NCBI GenBank assembly: GCA_001969505.1 | Contig: LSSK01000698.1 | Coordinates: 1-29,153, forward strand | Reading direction: 5' to 3' | DNA length: 29,153 nt | Source: Zancudomyces culisetae | Taxonomy: Eukaryota; Kickxellomycota; Harpellomycetes; Harpellales; Legeriomycetaceae | In this document: piece after piece, positions 11,309 to 21,494 of the stretch | Layout: each line of letters starts with the position of its first letter | Position numbering within the stretch: the stretch's first letter is position 1 | Notes under the pieces: model-generated | Seen by the model: the letters and a program-made list of their open reading frames with translations, nothing else | Told to the model about the DNA's origin: nothing | Databases searched by the model: none | Translations under genes and position numbers: made by a program

Positions 11309-12276
11309 ACTTTACCAGACCACTCATCAGAAATTTCTTTTTTTTGGTCACATTAATATAAACACTTTATTAGTTTACCATTGTTGTTTCTTTAGAATTA
11401 GTTGGATAATTATTTGATTCTCAATTAAAACCAGCTTTGTCCATTACTTCAGCCATGAACTTTTACCTTTTATGTAATAACTTGATTGAATAAACTTAGT
11501 AATAGAAAATGATATTTTTATACATTGCCACATTTATAAAATCCGCTTGCTCTTATTTTGTCCTAGTTGGGCTCGTTAAGACTGGTAGATATTAAATTAC
11601 ATTGATATTTAATCAAAGAAATGGAAGGGGTGGTGTGGTGTGGTGTGGTGTGGGGGTATGAGGCACCAGTTAATGAATAGCAATCAGATTTGATTAGTTA
11701 ATTCTAGCAAGTTGTAAACTCAATCTTGTTTTTTGAAAGAAAAAAAATAAGGGATGCTTGTGTCCATATTCCAAACAAAGACTAATATACATTCACGCGT
11801 GGTTAACCCGCTGACGAAACATTTAGAACAAAGGGCATTTGCTATCAACACCTTTTGGTAGCCGTAAGACGTGATAGAATAAAAGCTGTAAAGCTGTAAA
11901 GATGTATTTTTAAATAAAATAATAAACGCATGTATATACACACATTTAGATGCACCAAATAGTTGGACTAATATATTTACTTTTGCTTGAACTGTACCAC
12001 ACTATTTAAAGGTAGCTAAATTTTACTATTTGGAATGCTCTTTTTAAATCCAGTAATATTGGTAGTTATAGCGTCAATTTTGTTCCAAATGTTATTAACA
12101 AGGGGATAAAGATATGATTTCTTCAAAAAAAAAATATTGGCTTGTAAATAAGTACATTTGAGTACTCTGATTTGTGTGATATTATTCCATTTCGAATCTA
12201 CCTTAGTGCATGCTAAAACACCCTACATAAATGCCATAAACAGCAAGTTAATACCTTATACATGTTTAAGAGTGTT
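11309..12276. other. AT-rich spacer with a G-rich microsatellite
   Basis: About 970 bp between the 3' ends of the thioredoxin gene and the 58-residue protein gene, which converge. Apart from the GGTGT repeat listed separately I see no gene; a minus-strand open frame at 11720-11941 has no motif. Confidence 0.5.
11627..11656 (+). repeat. (TGGTG)n G-rich microsatellite
   Basis: The run begins with GGGG, continues with four to five perfect TGGTG units and ends with GGGGG. All G-tracts sit on the plus strand, so two-tetrad G-quadruplex formation is conceivable. It is the only strongly G-rich stretch in a very AT-rich spacer. Confidence 0.8.
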
Positions 12277-12453
12277 CTAATCTCCTAGCTTTTCATCCGA
12301 TGATTCGGTCTTTTTTTCATTCTCTAGATTCTCGAGTCGCTGCCTTTCCAATTCCCTCATGGATTGGATATATGGTGTCATCGTATAGGTAGCAGTTCCC
12401 ACGCCTACTATAGCTGCAATCATTGGGCCCAACAAGTTTTTTCCTCCAAGCAT
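12277..12453 (-). CDS. Small single-pass membrane protein, 58 aa
   Basis: The minus-strand frame from ATG 12453-12451 to TAG 12279-12277 encodes 58 residues. It starts MLGGKNLLGPMIAAIVGVGTA, a Gly/Ala/Val-rich segment (about 9-27) long enough for one membrane span. After TPYIQSMRE comes a charged Glu/Arg/Lys helix (about 33-50) that could form a coiled coil, and an acidic tail. It is more GC-rich than its surroundings and has few rare codons, which argues for a real gene. Tiny proteins of this layout (short N-terminus, one span, charged helical tail) are common in the mitochondrial inner membrane as respiratory-complex or ATP-synthase accessory subunits. That role is only a guess; I do not recognise the family. 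Confidence 0.65.
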   Translation of the reverse strand: MLGGKNLLGPMIAAIVGVGTATYTMTPYIQSMRELERQRLENLENEKKTESSDEKLGD

Positions 12454-13355
12454 AATAGTTGTTTATATATATTTATATGTATATTACTTGTCGGGATAAC
12501 TCTACAGTATTTTCTTTATTGTTTGAGTGAGATTTGCTTTTAAAAACTGATAATTGGCATGAAAATTTTTTATAATATTAAAGTTGTAACTTGACATGGA
12601 AATTGATTAAATTGTAATCAGCAAGAAAGTAGCTTTAACTTGGACGAATACCCAATGCCAAATATCTAATTTTGCTAACTGAGACCAGGAGAAAGGCAAG
12701 TCAAATTATGGCGTGCCTTCCACATGTAATTAACTTTTAAAATTGGTATCCATCCATCTCAAGGCTATAATAGATAGTTTAATTTAAATGGAAACACAAG
12801 GAAAGTGCAAGAAAAATGGTAATGGTGGCATTAACGAGTGTGCGCTTGGCAATAAAGTACAGGTATTTGCCAATATCACAAAAACTAAAGGCCGAGGATT
12901 TTGTTCTCAAGAACTTAAGAGAAATATAAGCACAATCGGAGCCGTTTCTCCTTTTGACTTTTCTTAGAACTTTTGGTGAGTTTTTATAATTACCCGAGAA
13001 TAATCGGTTTTTTATCCACTTCCACATATTGAAAAGTCCAGCATGTACAACAAAATTGAAAATATCTTCCACCTCACGATTTGACTACCAGTCCTTTATT
13101 GACATATATTTCAAACAAGCCCGCAATAGAAAAATTAGCACAAATATAACAATTGCTTTAATGATCGCAGGATTTGCAAATCAATGCAAACCAACGCAAA
13201 AAATTCGCAGAAAAAAAGTATTTATTCCAAAATATAATCCTGGCACTTTTTTAATTCATTAATCCTTCAACCATAGGAATAGCTTGAAGATAGAAACAAT
13301 ATCTAAAATAAAAAGAGTATTTAATCTTTCAAGCATTTGCAACCAGTACTACAAG
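12454..13355. other. Spacer with two weak overlapping ORFs
   Basis: About 900 bp. A minus-strand frame (12779-13072, 97 residues, hydrophobic end) and a plus-strand frame (13029-13262, containing FKQARNRKISTNITIALMI, which looks like a basic flank plus a membrane span) overlap by 44 bp. The plus-strand frame has no ATG until late and would need an upstream exon. I cannot support either as a gene, but the plus-strand one might be an exon of a small membrane protein. Confidence 0.35.
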
Positions 13356-14536
13356 ATGAGTGCAAATAGAACACCGCGAGATGAGATCAAGGCTAGATTT
13401 ATTGAGCTTTCAAAGGTAAATTGCCTTTTTTAGTGATTGTGCGGGCTGTTTTGCTATAATCTTTTCTAGTACTATAGAAATCTTCATTAATGTGAATAGG
13501 GACCTCAATTCTACTGGTGGTTAGGCCACGTCGCTACATTTGTGTTTGGAACCCTATTTCATCTCAAGGCCCTGTTGGATCCCAGCTCCGCCAGTAAACA
13601 CTATCACAGAGCACTTCTTGGCTCGATGATTAGCTATGGAATCTCCATTTATAAAACTTACGGGGTAAGCAAAAAGAATAAAACATAATATTTTGTTCTA
13701 CAATACATACACACACACACACGCTCTTTTCCTGCACTACTGCAATTGTTGTTGTTTTTTTGTTGTTGACTGTATTATTACTCTGAATTAATAGGCGCCA
13801 CAATTCAACCTGCAATTTTTGCAAAGAGTTATGGCAGATGAGAATGTTCAATACTCGGTTCTGGCAACTACATTTTATCTAAGACCATCAATTCTTGGTA
13901 AATTTCGCACTACCTCTACCATTATTTTAGCGTTTTTTTTTACTTGGTTTTGTAGACAGTAATACTAGATATGGGCGAGATCATTACTCTGAACTTTCAT
14001 TTAACCTGCCAAATACTTCATATTTATACCTTATAGTTGCATTATTGCCATTTACTGTCTATTCAATGTTTCACACATTGGGCTACACAAGACAAACTAT
14101 ACTTCCCATACTCAATCCAAATATCTCTACCGAATTGGAAGCATACAGACGCGCAGGAAGTAGTGTTTCTCTTTCAACCACCGCAAAAGCCAGCCAGTTC
14201 ATCAGTACTTTTGTCAGCGCCTATTATTCAAGAGTGTTAAGCTTTGTATGCACCTGGGAGGTTGCTGTCGTTATGCCATGGTGTGTATTTTTTGCCTTGC
14301 TTTTCAGAATATCCTTGCTGGTTCCTATTTTCTATTTCCAGTTCCTCAGAATCAGATACGTTACCAGCCCCTCAACAAGAACCGCATTCACAAATGTTAA
14401 GGCGTTTTTAGACAAGTATTTGCTTCCGGGAAATGCATCGCCTTCAATACCACCAAGTGTAACAAGGGCGTATGTAATGGCCTGCGATTTTATCTCTCGG
14501 TTTGGCCAAGCTCCGCAAACACAACCTCAACAATAA
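13356..14536 (+). CDS. POM33: TMEM33/Pom33 family nuclear-envelope/ER membrane protein, 4 exons, 275 aa
   Basis: Exons 13356-13415, 13500-13664, 13795-13897 and 14037-14536 join into one frame of 828 nt; introns are GT...TAG. The protein contains GPQFYWWLGHVATFVFG, SYGISIYKTYG, DENVQYSVLATTFYL and LLPFTVYSMFHTLGYTRQ, all in the order seen in the TMEM33/Pom33/Tts1 family. About four to five hydrophobic segments are present, the last pair near residues 180-220, followed by a cytosolic tail ending in a Gln/Pro-rich stretch. Family members sit in tubular ER and around nuclear pores, where they help pore-complex distribution and ER shape (known for yeast Pom33 and fission yeast Tts1). Length fits the family (about 250-300). 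Intron 2 contains a short (CA)n repeat. Confidence 0.88.
13705..13722. repeat. (CA)n microsatellite inside an intron
   Basis: A short CA dinucleotide run in the second intron of the TMEM33-family gene. No function is implied. Confidence 0.7.
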
Positions 14537-15686
14537 AGGTCGCGGTAGCCTTTTTCATGTGAAAAATACTCCCTCCCTCAGCTTTTTAGTTTTTCCACAA
14601 TAGCTTTTATCTTTAACGCACTATTATGGTAAATTAGTTCAATGCTATAATAAACAAAGTGGTAATGTACTCCCAGTCCTTTTATAAGGACCACATTTTA
14701 CGAAAATCCAGATGATCCAAATCAAGGGGCTTGTTCATGAAAACTAAAGTATAAAAACGCAAGTGTTTGTACCTTCGAGTGTGAATGTGATGGCGCCAAT
14801 ATTGCACACGATCCCTTTGTTGCCATTCGTTTTGTTGTGGATATATCAATGCATCATAAACTGCGAGTTGACGTTTTAGAGTACAGTATTGCGCATTAGA
14901 TATTGCCGTGGACTGCGTGAATAAATATACTTTTAGCCTGATATCGTATTGTGGGTAGTAGAAGCACACCTCGTTTCCCCATAGTCCGATAATTTTAACT
15001 GGTATTTTTTTTTTACTTTCAGACAAGGAGGATATTACTATGAGATTAATTATTGCCATAAAATTTTAAATCAGCAGACCACAAGACTTGCTTACAAAGC
15101 CCATTTCTCGATTTAGCTAGTTGAGCGGTGTAAAAGCTCTAAACAATAATAGCACTATATTTTCTTGAAGTCTAGTACAATACTAGTTTATATGCCTATG
15201 CCGAGGTTTCATTTAATGCTCAATACCACATAGCTATTGCTTAATACCAATATGTCCCTTCTCATTACTCTTTTTTCAATTCGCTGAAGGCTTCCGAAAG
15301 TATTTGTGCTGGTAGCTTAAGTCCGGAACATTGCCATTTTTGAATTTATTTGCTAGGCACCAGAACATAGTTAATTGGTTTATAACTGAAATAGTCGCAA
15401 ATGTATTTGCAAGGGGCTAGCCTCCAGGAACTAAAATTTAACTCGATCTACAATTCTAAATGCCTGAGATATCATTTGCGAATGGGCATATTAAATTTCT
15501 TGTTAATGACTTGCAAATTCCAGCATTTGCTTTATTACAGCTCTCTCCTAACACACATTTCCTTGCTTGTATACAAAAAAAAAAGCCTGCATTTGATGGC
15601 CAAACTGAAAGTGAGCTTCACGTTTTGGGTCAAAATATAATAATTTTAAACTTGTACTGGAACTTTCTCAATGTACAACGCTGGAG
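14537..15686. other. Spacer containing an uncertain minus-strand ORF
   Basis: About 1.15 kb between the TMEM33-family gene and the TATA box of the secreted protein gene. The minus-strand ORF at 14682-15059 is listed separately. Two overlapping plus-strand frames at 15401-15693 have no recognisable motif. Confidence 0.45.
14682..15059 (-). CDS. Unrecognised ORF, 125 aa, possible orphan gene or last exon
   Basis: This minus-strand frame starts with ATG at 15059 and ends with TAA. Its sequence looks protein-like: a hydrophobic start (MAIINLIVISSL), then an aromatic- and basic-rich body with YPQYDIRLKVYLFTQS, RVQYWRHHIHTRRYKHLRFY and DLDHLDFRKMW. It is clearly richer in G+C than neighbouring spacer DNA and lacks low-complexity runs, which a chance frame would tend to have here. 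It could equally be the last exon of a gene whose earlier exons lie to the right. No conserved domain is recognised and no function is proposed. Its stop lies 145 bp beyond the stop of the convergent TMEM33-family gene. Confidence 0.4.
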   Translation of the reverse strand: MAIINLIVISSLSESKKKIPVKIIGLWGNEVCFYYPQYDIRLKVYLFTQSTAISNAQYCTLKRQLAVYDALIYPQQNEWQQRDRVQYWRHHIHTRRYKHLRFYTLVFMNKPLDLDHLDFRKMWSL

Positions 15687-15696
15687 TATATAAATA
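15687..15696 (+). promoter_or_regulatory. TATA box of the secreted Ala-rich protein gene
   Basis: TATATAAATA, about 125 bp before the ATG at 15814; the leader between them is A-rich and has no other ATG close to the start. Confidence 0.5.
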
Positions 15697-15813
15697 AGAG
15701 ACTTGCTATCCATAAATCCGTAATTTTATTAGCAACCTCAACTGCAAATAAAGTTTATTATTTAGAAAAAAAAAATTATATAGTTAAGAAAACAAGAGAA
15801 AAGAATAATAAAA

Positions 15814-16674
15814 ATGAAGGTAAGCTTCAGAATCTCTACCATGCTACCGTTGGTTCAGCTTGGTATACAAATACTTGCGTCCCCTCTTGAAGGTTATAAC
15901 ATTTTTGAACTTGGTAAAGTGTTATACCCAGAAAAGAAGTATTTGTATGGATATGACACCAATAATTCTATCAAGGAAAATAGCATGAACCAAGAGTTGA
16001 TGATTGATAACCAGCAAAACACTCTACAAAAGGATGACCAAGGTGGTGCTCTCAAACATGTTGGTGATATAATTCACGCGGGAAACCTGCAGTACAACAA
16101 TTTTGACAATTTCATTGAAGATATTTATGAGTTTGGATCGGATAGCGATGCTGAATACTCGTTAATGAACAATATAAAAGTAAATGATAACAAATCGGGC
16201 TCACAAAAACAATATGTAGATGTGGATAGGAGTAAAAATTCTAGTGATAATACAGACCACAAACAATCTGAAAGTGGACAAGAAGGTTCAGCAAAGAATG
16301 TCCAGGATTTAGAGCAAAGCTCGGAACATAACCTCAATGATGCACAGGATAACCAGAATGAAGATACTCAAAAATGTGAGTGTGGCCAACTAAACAATCT
16401 TAAGGCAGCTGTAGCCGCGCAAGCTCAAGCTGCAGCTATTAAGGCACAGGGCATTGCTGCAGCAAAAGCAATTGTAGCAGCCGAGCTACGTTCAGGAAAA
16501 TCAAAGTTGAGTGTGGACGAGAGGGTAGAGGAAGCATTGACCGGCTTTTCTGGGCTGGAAAGCTATCCTGAGGGCGAGGAGTTTCAGTACGAAGTGCTAT
16601 ATCCGATTCCTAGTCAAGACCGCGGAGTAGCTAAAGATGGTGCTATAGGTGTTTCACCACCAGGAAATTCCTAG
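15814..16674 (+). CDS. Secreted acidic protein of unknown family, 286 aa
   Basis: An intron-less frame with a probable signal peptide: Lys2 and Arg6, a hydrophobic core to about residue 21, and a likely cleavage around ILAS-P (22-24). The long middle (about 45-185) is Asp/Asn/Gln/Ser-rich and acidic, probably disordered. A CEC pair (Cys188, Cys190) precedes an Ala-rich stretch (about 196-225) with helical character, then a charged segment KLSVDERVEEALTGF and a Tyr/Pro-rich C-terminus. No catalytic motif, C-terminal hydrophobic GPI-type signal or membrane span is seen. I do not recognise a family. A soluble secreted or wall-associated protein is plausible. A close TATA box and an A-rich leader suggest strong or regulated expression. 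Confidence 0.75.
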   Translation: MKVSFRISTMLPLVQLGIQILASPLEGYNIFELGKVLYPEKKYLYGYDTNNSIKENSMNQELMIDNQQNTLQKDDQGGALKHVGDIIHAGNLQYNNFDNFIEDIYEFGSDSDAEYSLMNNIKVNDNKSGSQKQYVDVDRSKNSSDNTDHKQSESGQEGSAKNVQDLEQSSEHNLNDAQDNQNEDTQKCECGQLNNLKAAVAAQAQAAAIKAQGIAAAKAIVAAELRSGKSKLSVDERVEEALTGFSGLESYPEGEEFQYEVLYPIPSQDRGVAKDGAIGVSPPGNS

Positions 16675-17205
16675 TTTATCTTATACAGCCTTTTGTTTTA
16701 TGATTATATTATTTTCAAGGAAATATTAGATTACTAGCGTTTTGTATTTTCTTTGTGATTGGTTTTAGTTGATAGACTCCATTTACCTCATATGAAGAAA
16801 CAAAATTGGAAATAAACAACTAGACTAGTTATAAAGTAGAGCAAAATGATAAAATATACTCAACCTGATGGGGGAAGGGGAAGAAAAAAGTGGAAAAAGT
16901 GAGAGGGAAGAATTGGTATTGAATACCTGAATCCAGGATCAAGTAATGTGCTAAAGCCACTTTTGTTTTACAGAGTATAATGTTTATATTTTTTACTTTA
17001 GATTTGGTAGGATATTTTTGTGAATTGAAAAATTTGTCAGTAAGGTAAAATAAACATCTTAAAATCGTTTAATTATTCAAAAAAAATCAAAAAAGCGAAA
17101 AATACTTTTTGGTAACGCTTTGCGATCACAGTTATTGAGAAAAGAAAATTCTAAATAAAAGGCCTAAAAGCTTTGAGAATCAAAGAGAAAATTGCTGGGA
17201 ATAAA
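16675..17205. other. Spacer between secreted protein and DUS3
   Basis: About 530 bp, AT-rich, with a purine-rich patch (16869-16910) of G/A runs. No gene or fold is recognised. Confidence 0.5.
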
Positions 17206-20083
17206 ATGAGAACCAGAGAAACAGAAGATAACAGAGATGACGAAGAGATATACGGGAATAAAACCGAATTCAGTGGTGTGGCACCAATTAAAAAAGAGTA
17301 AGCAATCATTTATTTTGTAACTCAAACAATATTTAATGAATATAACGTTGTGATGGTAATTTCAATTTAGAATTCTGCAATCATTAATATTTACATTTTA
17401 AATGGTATAGATTTTTGATTGAGAAAAGCGGCGCTGAACAACATGGAGAGGTATTTACACTTTGAAATGCTTTAATTGAAATTCGCACTGTTGACACAGT
17501 AATATATCTGTTTTTTTAGCTCGAAAATGAGTACAAGGATCGAAAAAAGCGAGGCCAAAACAAAGATAGAGACAAGAAAATGAAAATAAAAAGAATACCT
17601 GAATCTGATAAGGTAACAACAAAGCTTTGTGCATTTTTTTTCATTATTTTTATTTTTGTATTTTGAAAATATCTCAGTCAATTGTATAATATGCTTTATA
17701 ACTTCTTAAATAGCTGTGCAAAGATACAATACTAGGGAGAGAATGTGCTAGAGGAGAAGAGTAAGCTTCAAATATAAAAAATAATGTGCTTGTCCACTTC
17801 CCCCACCCCCCCCTTTTACTTGAGCTATAGGCTCATATATTATATAAATTTACAAATATACTATTTCATATTAAATAGATGCAAGTATAGTCATAACGTG
17901 AAGGGCTATCTTGATAATAAACCAGAGGATATTTCTACAGAATGTCCAATATTCGCTGCACATGGAAAGTTAGTGGAAACTTTATACTTTGCAATTTATC
18001 TTATTTTAATGAACTTGAGCTACAGATTAAAATATGGGGGTTTTGTTGAAATAGATGTAGATTTGGCGTAAAGTGTCGATTTGGATCGATACACACCACG
18101 GAGGATGGGAGCCAGCGCGTTGATGCTAAATCGTTTAGTGAAGCAAAGTATTTAAGCAGTGAGAATGACGAGAAAAACCCGTTTGATTTTGAGCTGAGAA
18201 AAAAGATCAGGGAAAAAAAGGTGCAAAAAAGATGCTAGTATATGGTTTAATTTGTTACTACAGTTAGTAAATAATACTAATTATGGCTATTTTGATTGAT
18301 AGTATGAATATCCTAGAACAGAAGCCGCAAAATCAATAATATTTAATGAAAGAAACCAGAAAGTATCAGAGGGAGAAAACTGTTCGGATTCTAGTAAAAT
18401 AGGTGTCAAAAGAAAGGAAGAGGAAGTATTGGTCTGGGATGTGAAAAAGGCCAAATCTGATTCTGTAGTTGATAAACTTGGAGCATTAGGTGAACCTGAA
18501 ATGAAAAAAAAATCAGTTGATTTTAGAGGAAAGACATTTTTGGCACCCCTGACAACTGTTGGGAACCTACCGTTTAGAAGGATCTGTAAAGATTTTGGTG
18601 TAGATATAACATGTTCTGAGATGGCTTTGTGTAATAATCTTTTGGCAGGAAATAATCCTGAATGGTCGATAGTCAAAAGGCATATTAGTGAAGATATCTT
18701 TGGAGTTCAAATATGTGGAAAAGATTTTGATTCGATTGTGCGAACCACAGAGCTTCTGTGTAATGAGACTGACATTGACTTTATCGATCTTAATGTTGGG
18801 TGTCCAATTGATTCGATTTACGAAAAGGGGTGTGGTAGTGGGATGTTTAGAAATGTTAATAAACTATATCCAATAGTACGCGGGATGGGTTTGGTTTCCA
18901 ATGTTCCAATATCCGTGAAATATCGAATGGGGATTAGTCACAAAAATCTCATTGCCACCGATGTTACAAAAAAACTAGCAGAAAGCTCCGTAATGCTAGG
19001 AACAGTAAGTTGGTATAAACGATAAAATTCTTTGTGCCATTTATACTGGTTAATGTGTCAGCACTGGAGTATACGATTTTCCTGTGATTAAATACAAGTT
19101 TATATTGGAATTAATGTTAGTTATCTAACTGTATCTAGGTGCATGGGAGAACAAGGTTACAAAGATATTCAAAACTGGCAGATTGGAACTACATAAAGTC
19201 ATGCAAAGATTCAACCACAACAATGCCGGTCTTTGGTAAGCTTTATATTTACCATGTATCTTCACTACTATACTCTGAGGTTCTGAGACTACGTATATTT
19301 CTCTTTTTTTTTGAGTAAGACGGGTTGTGTGTACAAACGTTAATTTCAAGAGTTACAGGTTCTTGGATTAAGTATAGCGGTTTACCAAAAAAAAAAATAG
19401 GAAACGGAGATGTGTTTTCATGGGAGGATTATTGGGCTCATATGGAAAATGAAAAAATTGATGGTGTAATGATTGGAAGGTAATTGCCTATATTCGAATT
19501 TATAGTCCTTAGGTCGCCGTATTAGGGTGTTTGATTAATGGTAAATATTATTTAAAAAGTGGTAAAACATCATTAATTGTGATATAATTCTTAATAGGGG
19601 TGCATTGATCAAACCATGGATATTTAAGGAAATAGCCGAGAAAAAAGTGTGGGATATTTCATCGCGGGAAAGATTGGACATTTTAAAGAAGTTTTGTGAT
19701 TATGGTCTCGACCATTGGGGCTCTGATGATTTTGTAAGTGTGTTTTTAATGTTGTCATAAAGCAATAGCTTAAACATTCCATTATCACTTATGAGTTACG
19801 ACTACAAAAATTAACGAATAAATAGGGGGTACAGTTTACGCGCAGGTATTTGTGTGAATGGCAGTCTTTCTTGCACAGATACGTCCCGGTCGGTTTACTT
19901 GAGGTCCTACCTGCAAAAATCAACCAAAGACCTCCTCTATTTAAAGGAAGAGATGAGCTTGAGACATTGATGGCAAGTTCAAATGTTAATGATTGGATTA
20001 AGATTTCTGAAATGTTTTTGGGTCCTGCACCTCCCGACTTCACTTTTATCCCCAAACATAAATCAAATGCCTATGAAGGCTAA
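17206..20083 (+). CDS. DUS3: tRNA-dihydrouridine(47) synthase DUS3, 11 exons, 599 aa
   Basis: Exons: 17206-17297, 17411-17450, 17520-17612, 17714-17760, 17879-17968, 18055-18220, 18303-19004, 19139-19235, 19401-19479, 19598-19733, 19826-20083; the join is open over 1800 nt. The N-terminus has [11 protein letters not shown] and two CCCH zinc fingers: C77-x8-C86-x5-C92-x3-H96 and C113-x8-C122-x5-C128-x5-H134. The FMN-dependent TIM-barrel domain starts near [19 protein letters not shown], with LNVGCPID carrying likely catalytic Cys343, [27 protein letters not shown] and [11 protein letters not shown]. The helical tRNA-binding end is [18 protein letters not shown] ... [15 protein letters not shown]3 reduces U47 in the variable loop of tRNAs (and some mRNA uridines) with NADPH. 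Donors of introns 5 (GTTAGT) and 6 (GTGCAA) are unusual. The start is the first ATG that fits; an earlier exon cannot be excluded. Confidence 0.95.
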
Positions 20084-21393
20084 GTTTTCATTAGATAGCC
20101 TGCCCACTTTTAACTTTAGTAATGGTTAACTTTTGCCATTTAGGAATATTAAAAATGATAACGTAAAGAAAAGGAGTAATCGAGGTCAAATTAACCTAAA
20201 ATTTGGTTATTCTCTAAAAGGACAGAAGAATAGTACACTAGATTTTAACCCATAAAATGAGCTAAATCTAGGCGTCGTAGATGTAATATGTGTTTTCAGA
20301 ATTACATGAAAAAATAGGAGAGCGTATGTGGGGGAGGGGTGATGTTGGTGTTCAAGCACGAGTAGCATGTAATATTATTGGTAGTGTTATTTTTACTCGT
20401 AGGGGCTCAATGTATATTGGTAATAGGTGATGTGGAACAGCTTCCGGGTTTGGTATTTCGGAATGAGTGACATTATAAAATGTTTTGTAATAAATAGTTG
20501 TTCTGTCAAGAGCAGATATTGTCACCATTCTTTATATACACGTTTTTTTTATTCTTTATATTTTGATAAAAATAAAAATCATGTCTTAAAGCTGTTTTCA
20601 GAAAACCCCAAATAGCGGAGGTGTCATTGGGACAGCGAACCGAACAAACAAATTAGCCTTGAATTGGTGAACTGATGGATTGATGTCCATACTTAACCAT
20701 AAGTGATTTTTATACTAGAGCTTTTGAAATCACCACCTACTTGTCGTATAGCAAGACTTTGGCACGATCTGTTTGGATGGTTAAATTGCATTTTGTTATT
20801 TATCCCATTTAGCTAAACGGATTAAGAAAACCGAACCTCTGTATTTCTCCAATTTAATTTATTAATGTAAAGAAATACAAGTGTGGCATTAAACAAAGTG
20901 CGGCTTTACATGGGAAAATTTTGTGATTACAAATCATATATTTCTAGAACGTTCCTAAAAAAAAAAGCAAAAGAAATACAAATAGTTATGCAATTTGAAG
21001 ACTTTTGCATATAATGGTTTGCAATTTAGCAAGCGAAATAGTGCTTTGATTAAAGCGCTACAACAAAATAGCATGTTGGTTAGACTGGTACAGCAAATCA
21101 GCACGTTTTCGTGCGTAAATCGTTTTAACCACATGTATACCTTGTTAGGTAAGTGGTGTGGTTATTTTAGTGGAGTGAATAGAGTAATTGAGCAATCCAA
21201 TAGGTTCAGCCATTCTACCTGTATCGTATTTGCAATAACATCCATGAAAATCTTTTTTTATTTGATCAATCGCAACTTCATTTGGCAAGGTTTTAAAAAA
21301 TCGGGATTGGAAAAAAAAATATATTTCGGCATTTGCAGCACAGTAAAATCATATTAGTAATACACACCAAGAAAACTAGGCTAAAAAAAAGTG
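20084..21393. other. Spacer between DUS3 and alcohol dehydrogenase
   Basis: About 1.3 kb of AT-rich sequence. An open frame at 20995-21357 lacks an ATG near its start and has no motif. No RNA gene or repeat is recognised. Confidence 0.5.
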
Positions 21394-21401
21394 TATAAAA
21401 G
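21394..21401 (+). promoter_or_regulatory. TATA box of alcohol dehydrogenase gene
   Basis: TATAAAAG lies 101 bp before the ATG at 21495; the leader is AT-rich and has no other ATG. Confidence 0.6.
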
Positions 21402-21494
21402 GGTAACTCTTGGAATCAAGAACCCAATTTTCTTTTCTACTAGGGTCGTTTATTAGGACGCTTTTATAAGAATTACAAGATAAAAATAGCAAAG

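Noticed and set aside
15401-15693. Two overlapping open frames of about 78 codons
   Set aside because: They overlap each other in different frames, one runs over the TATA box of the next gene, and neither has a motif.
17797-17817. C-rich tract
   Set aside because: It lies in DUS3 intron 4 and is most simply a pyrimidine-rich intronic stretch.
18059-18074. Alternative acceptors for DUS3 exon 6 (after GATGTAG or GTAAAG)
   Set aside because: Only the acceptor at 18052-18054 restores the second CCCH zinc finger ([11 protein letters not shown]).
20995-21357. 120-codon plus-strand open frame before the ADH gene
   Set aside because: No ATG at its start, no recognisable motif, and it sits directly over the ADH promoter region.
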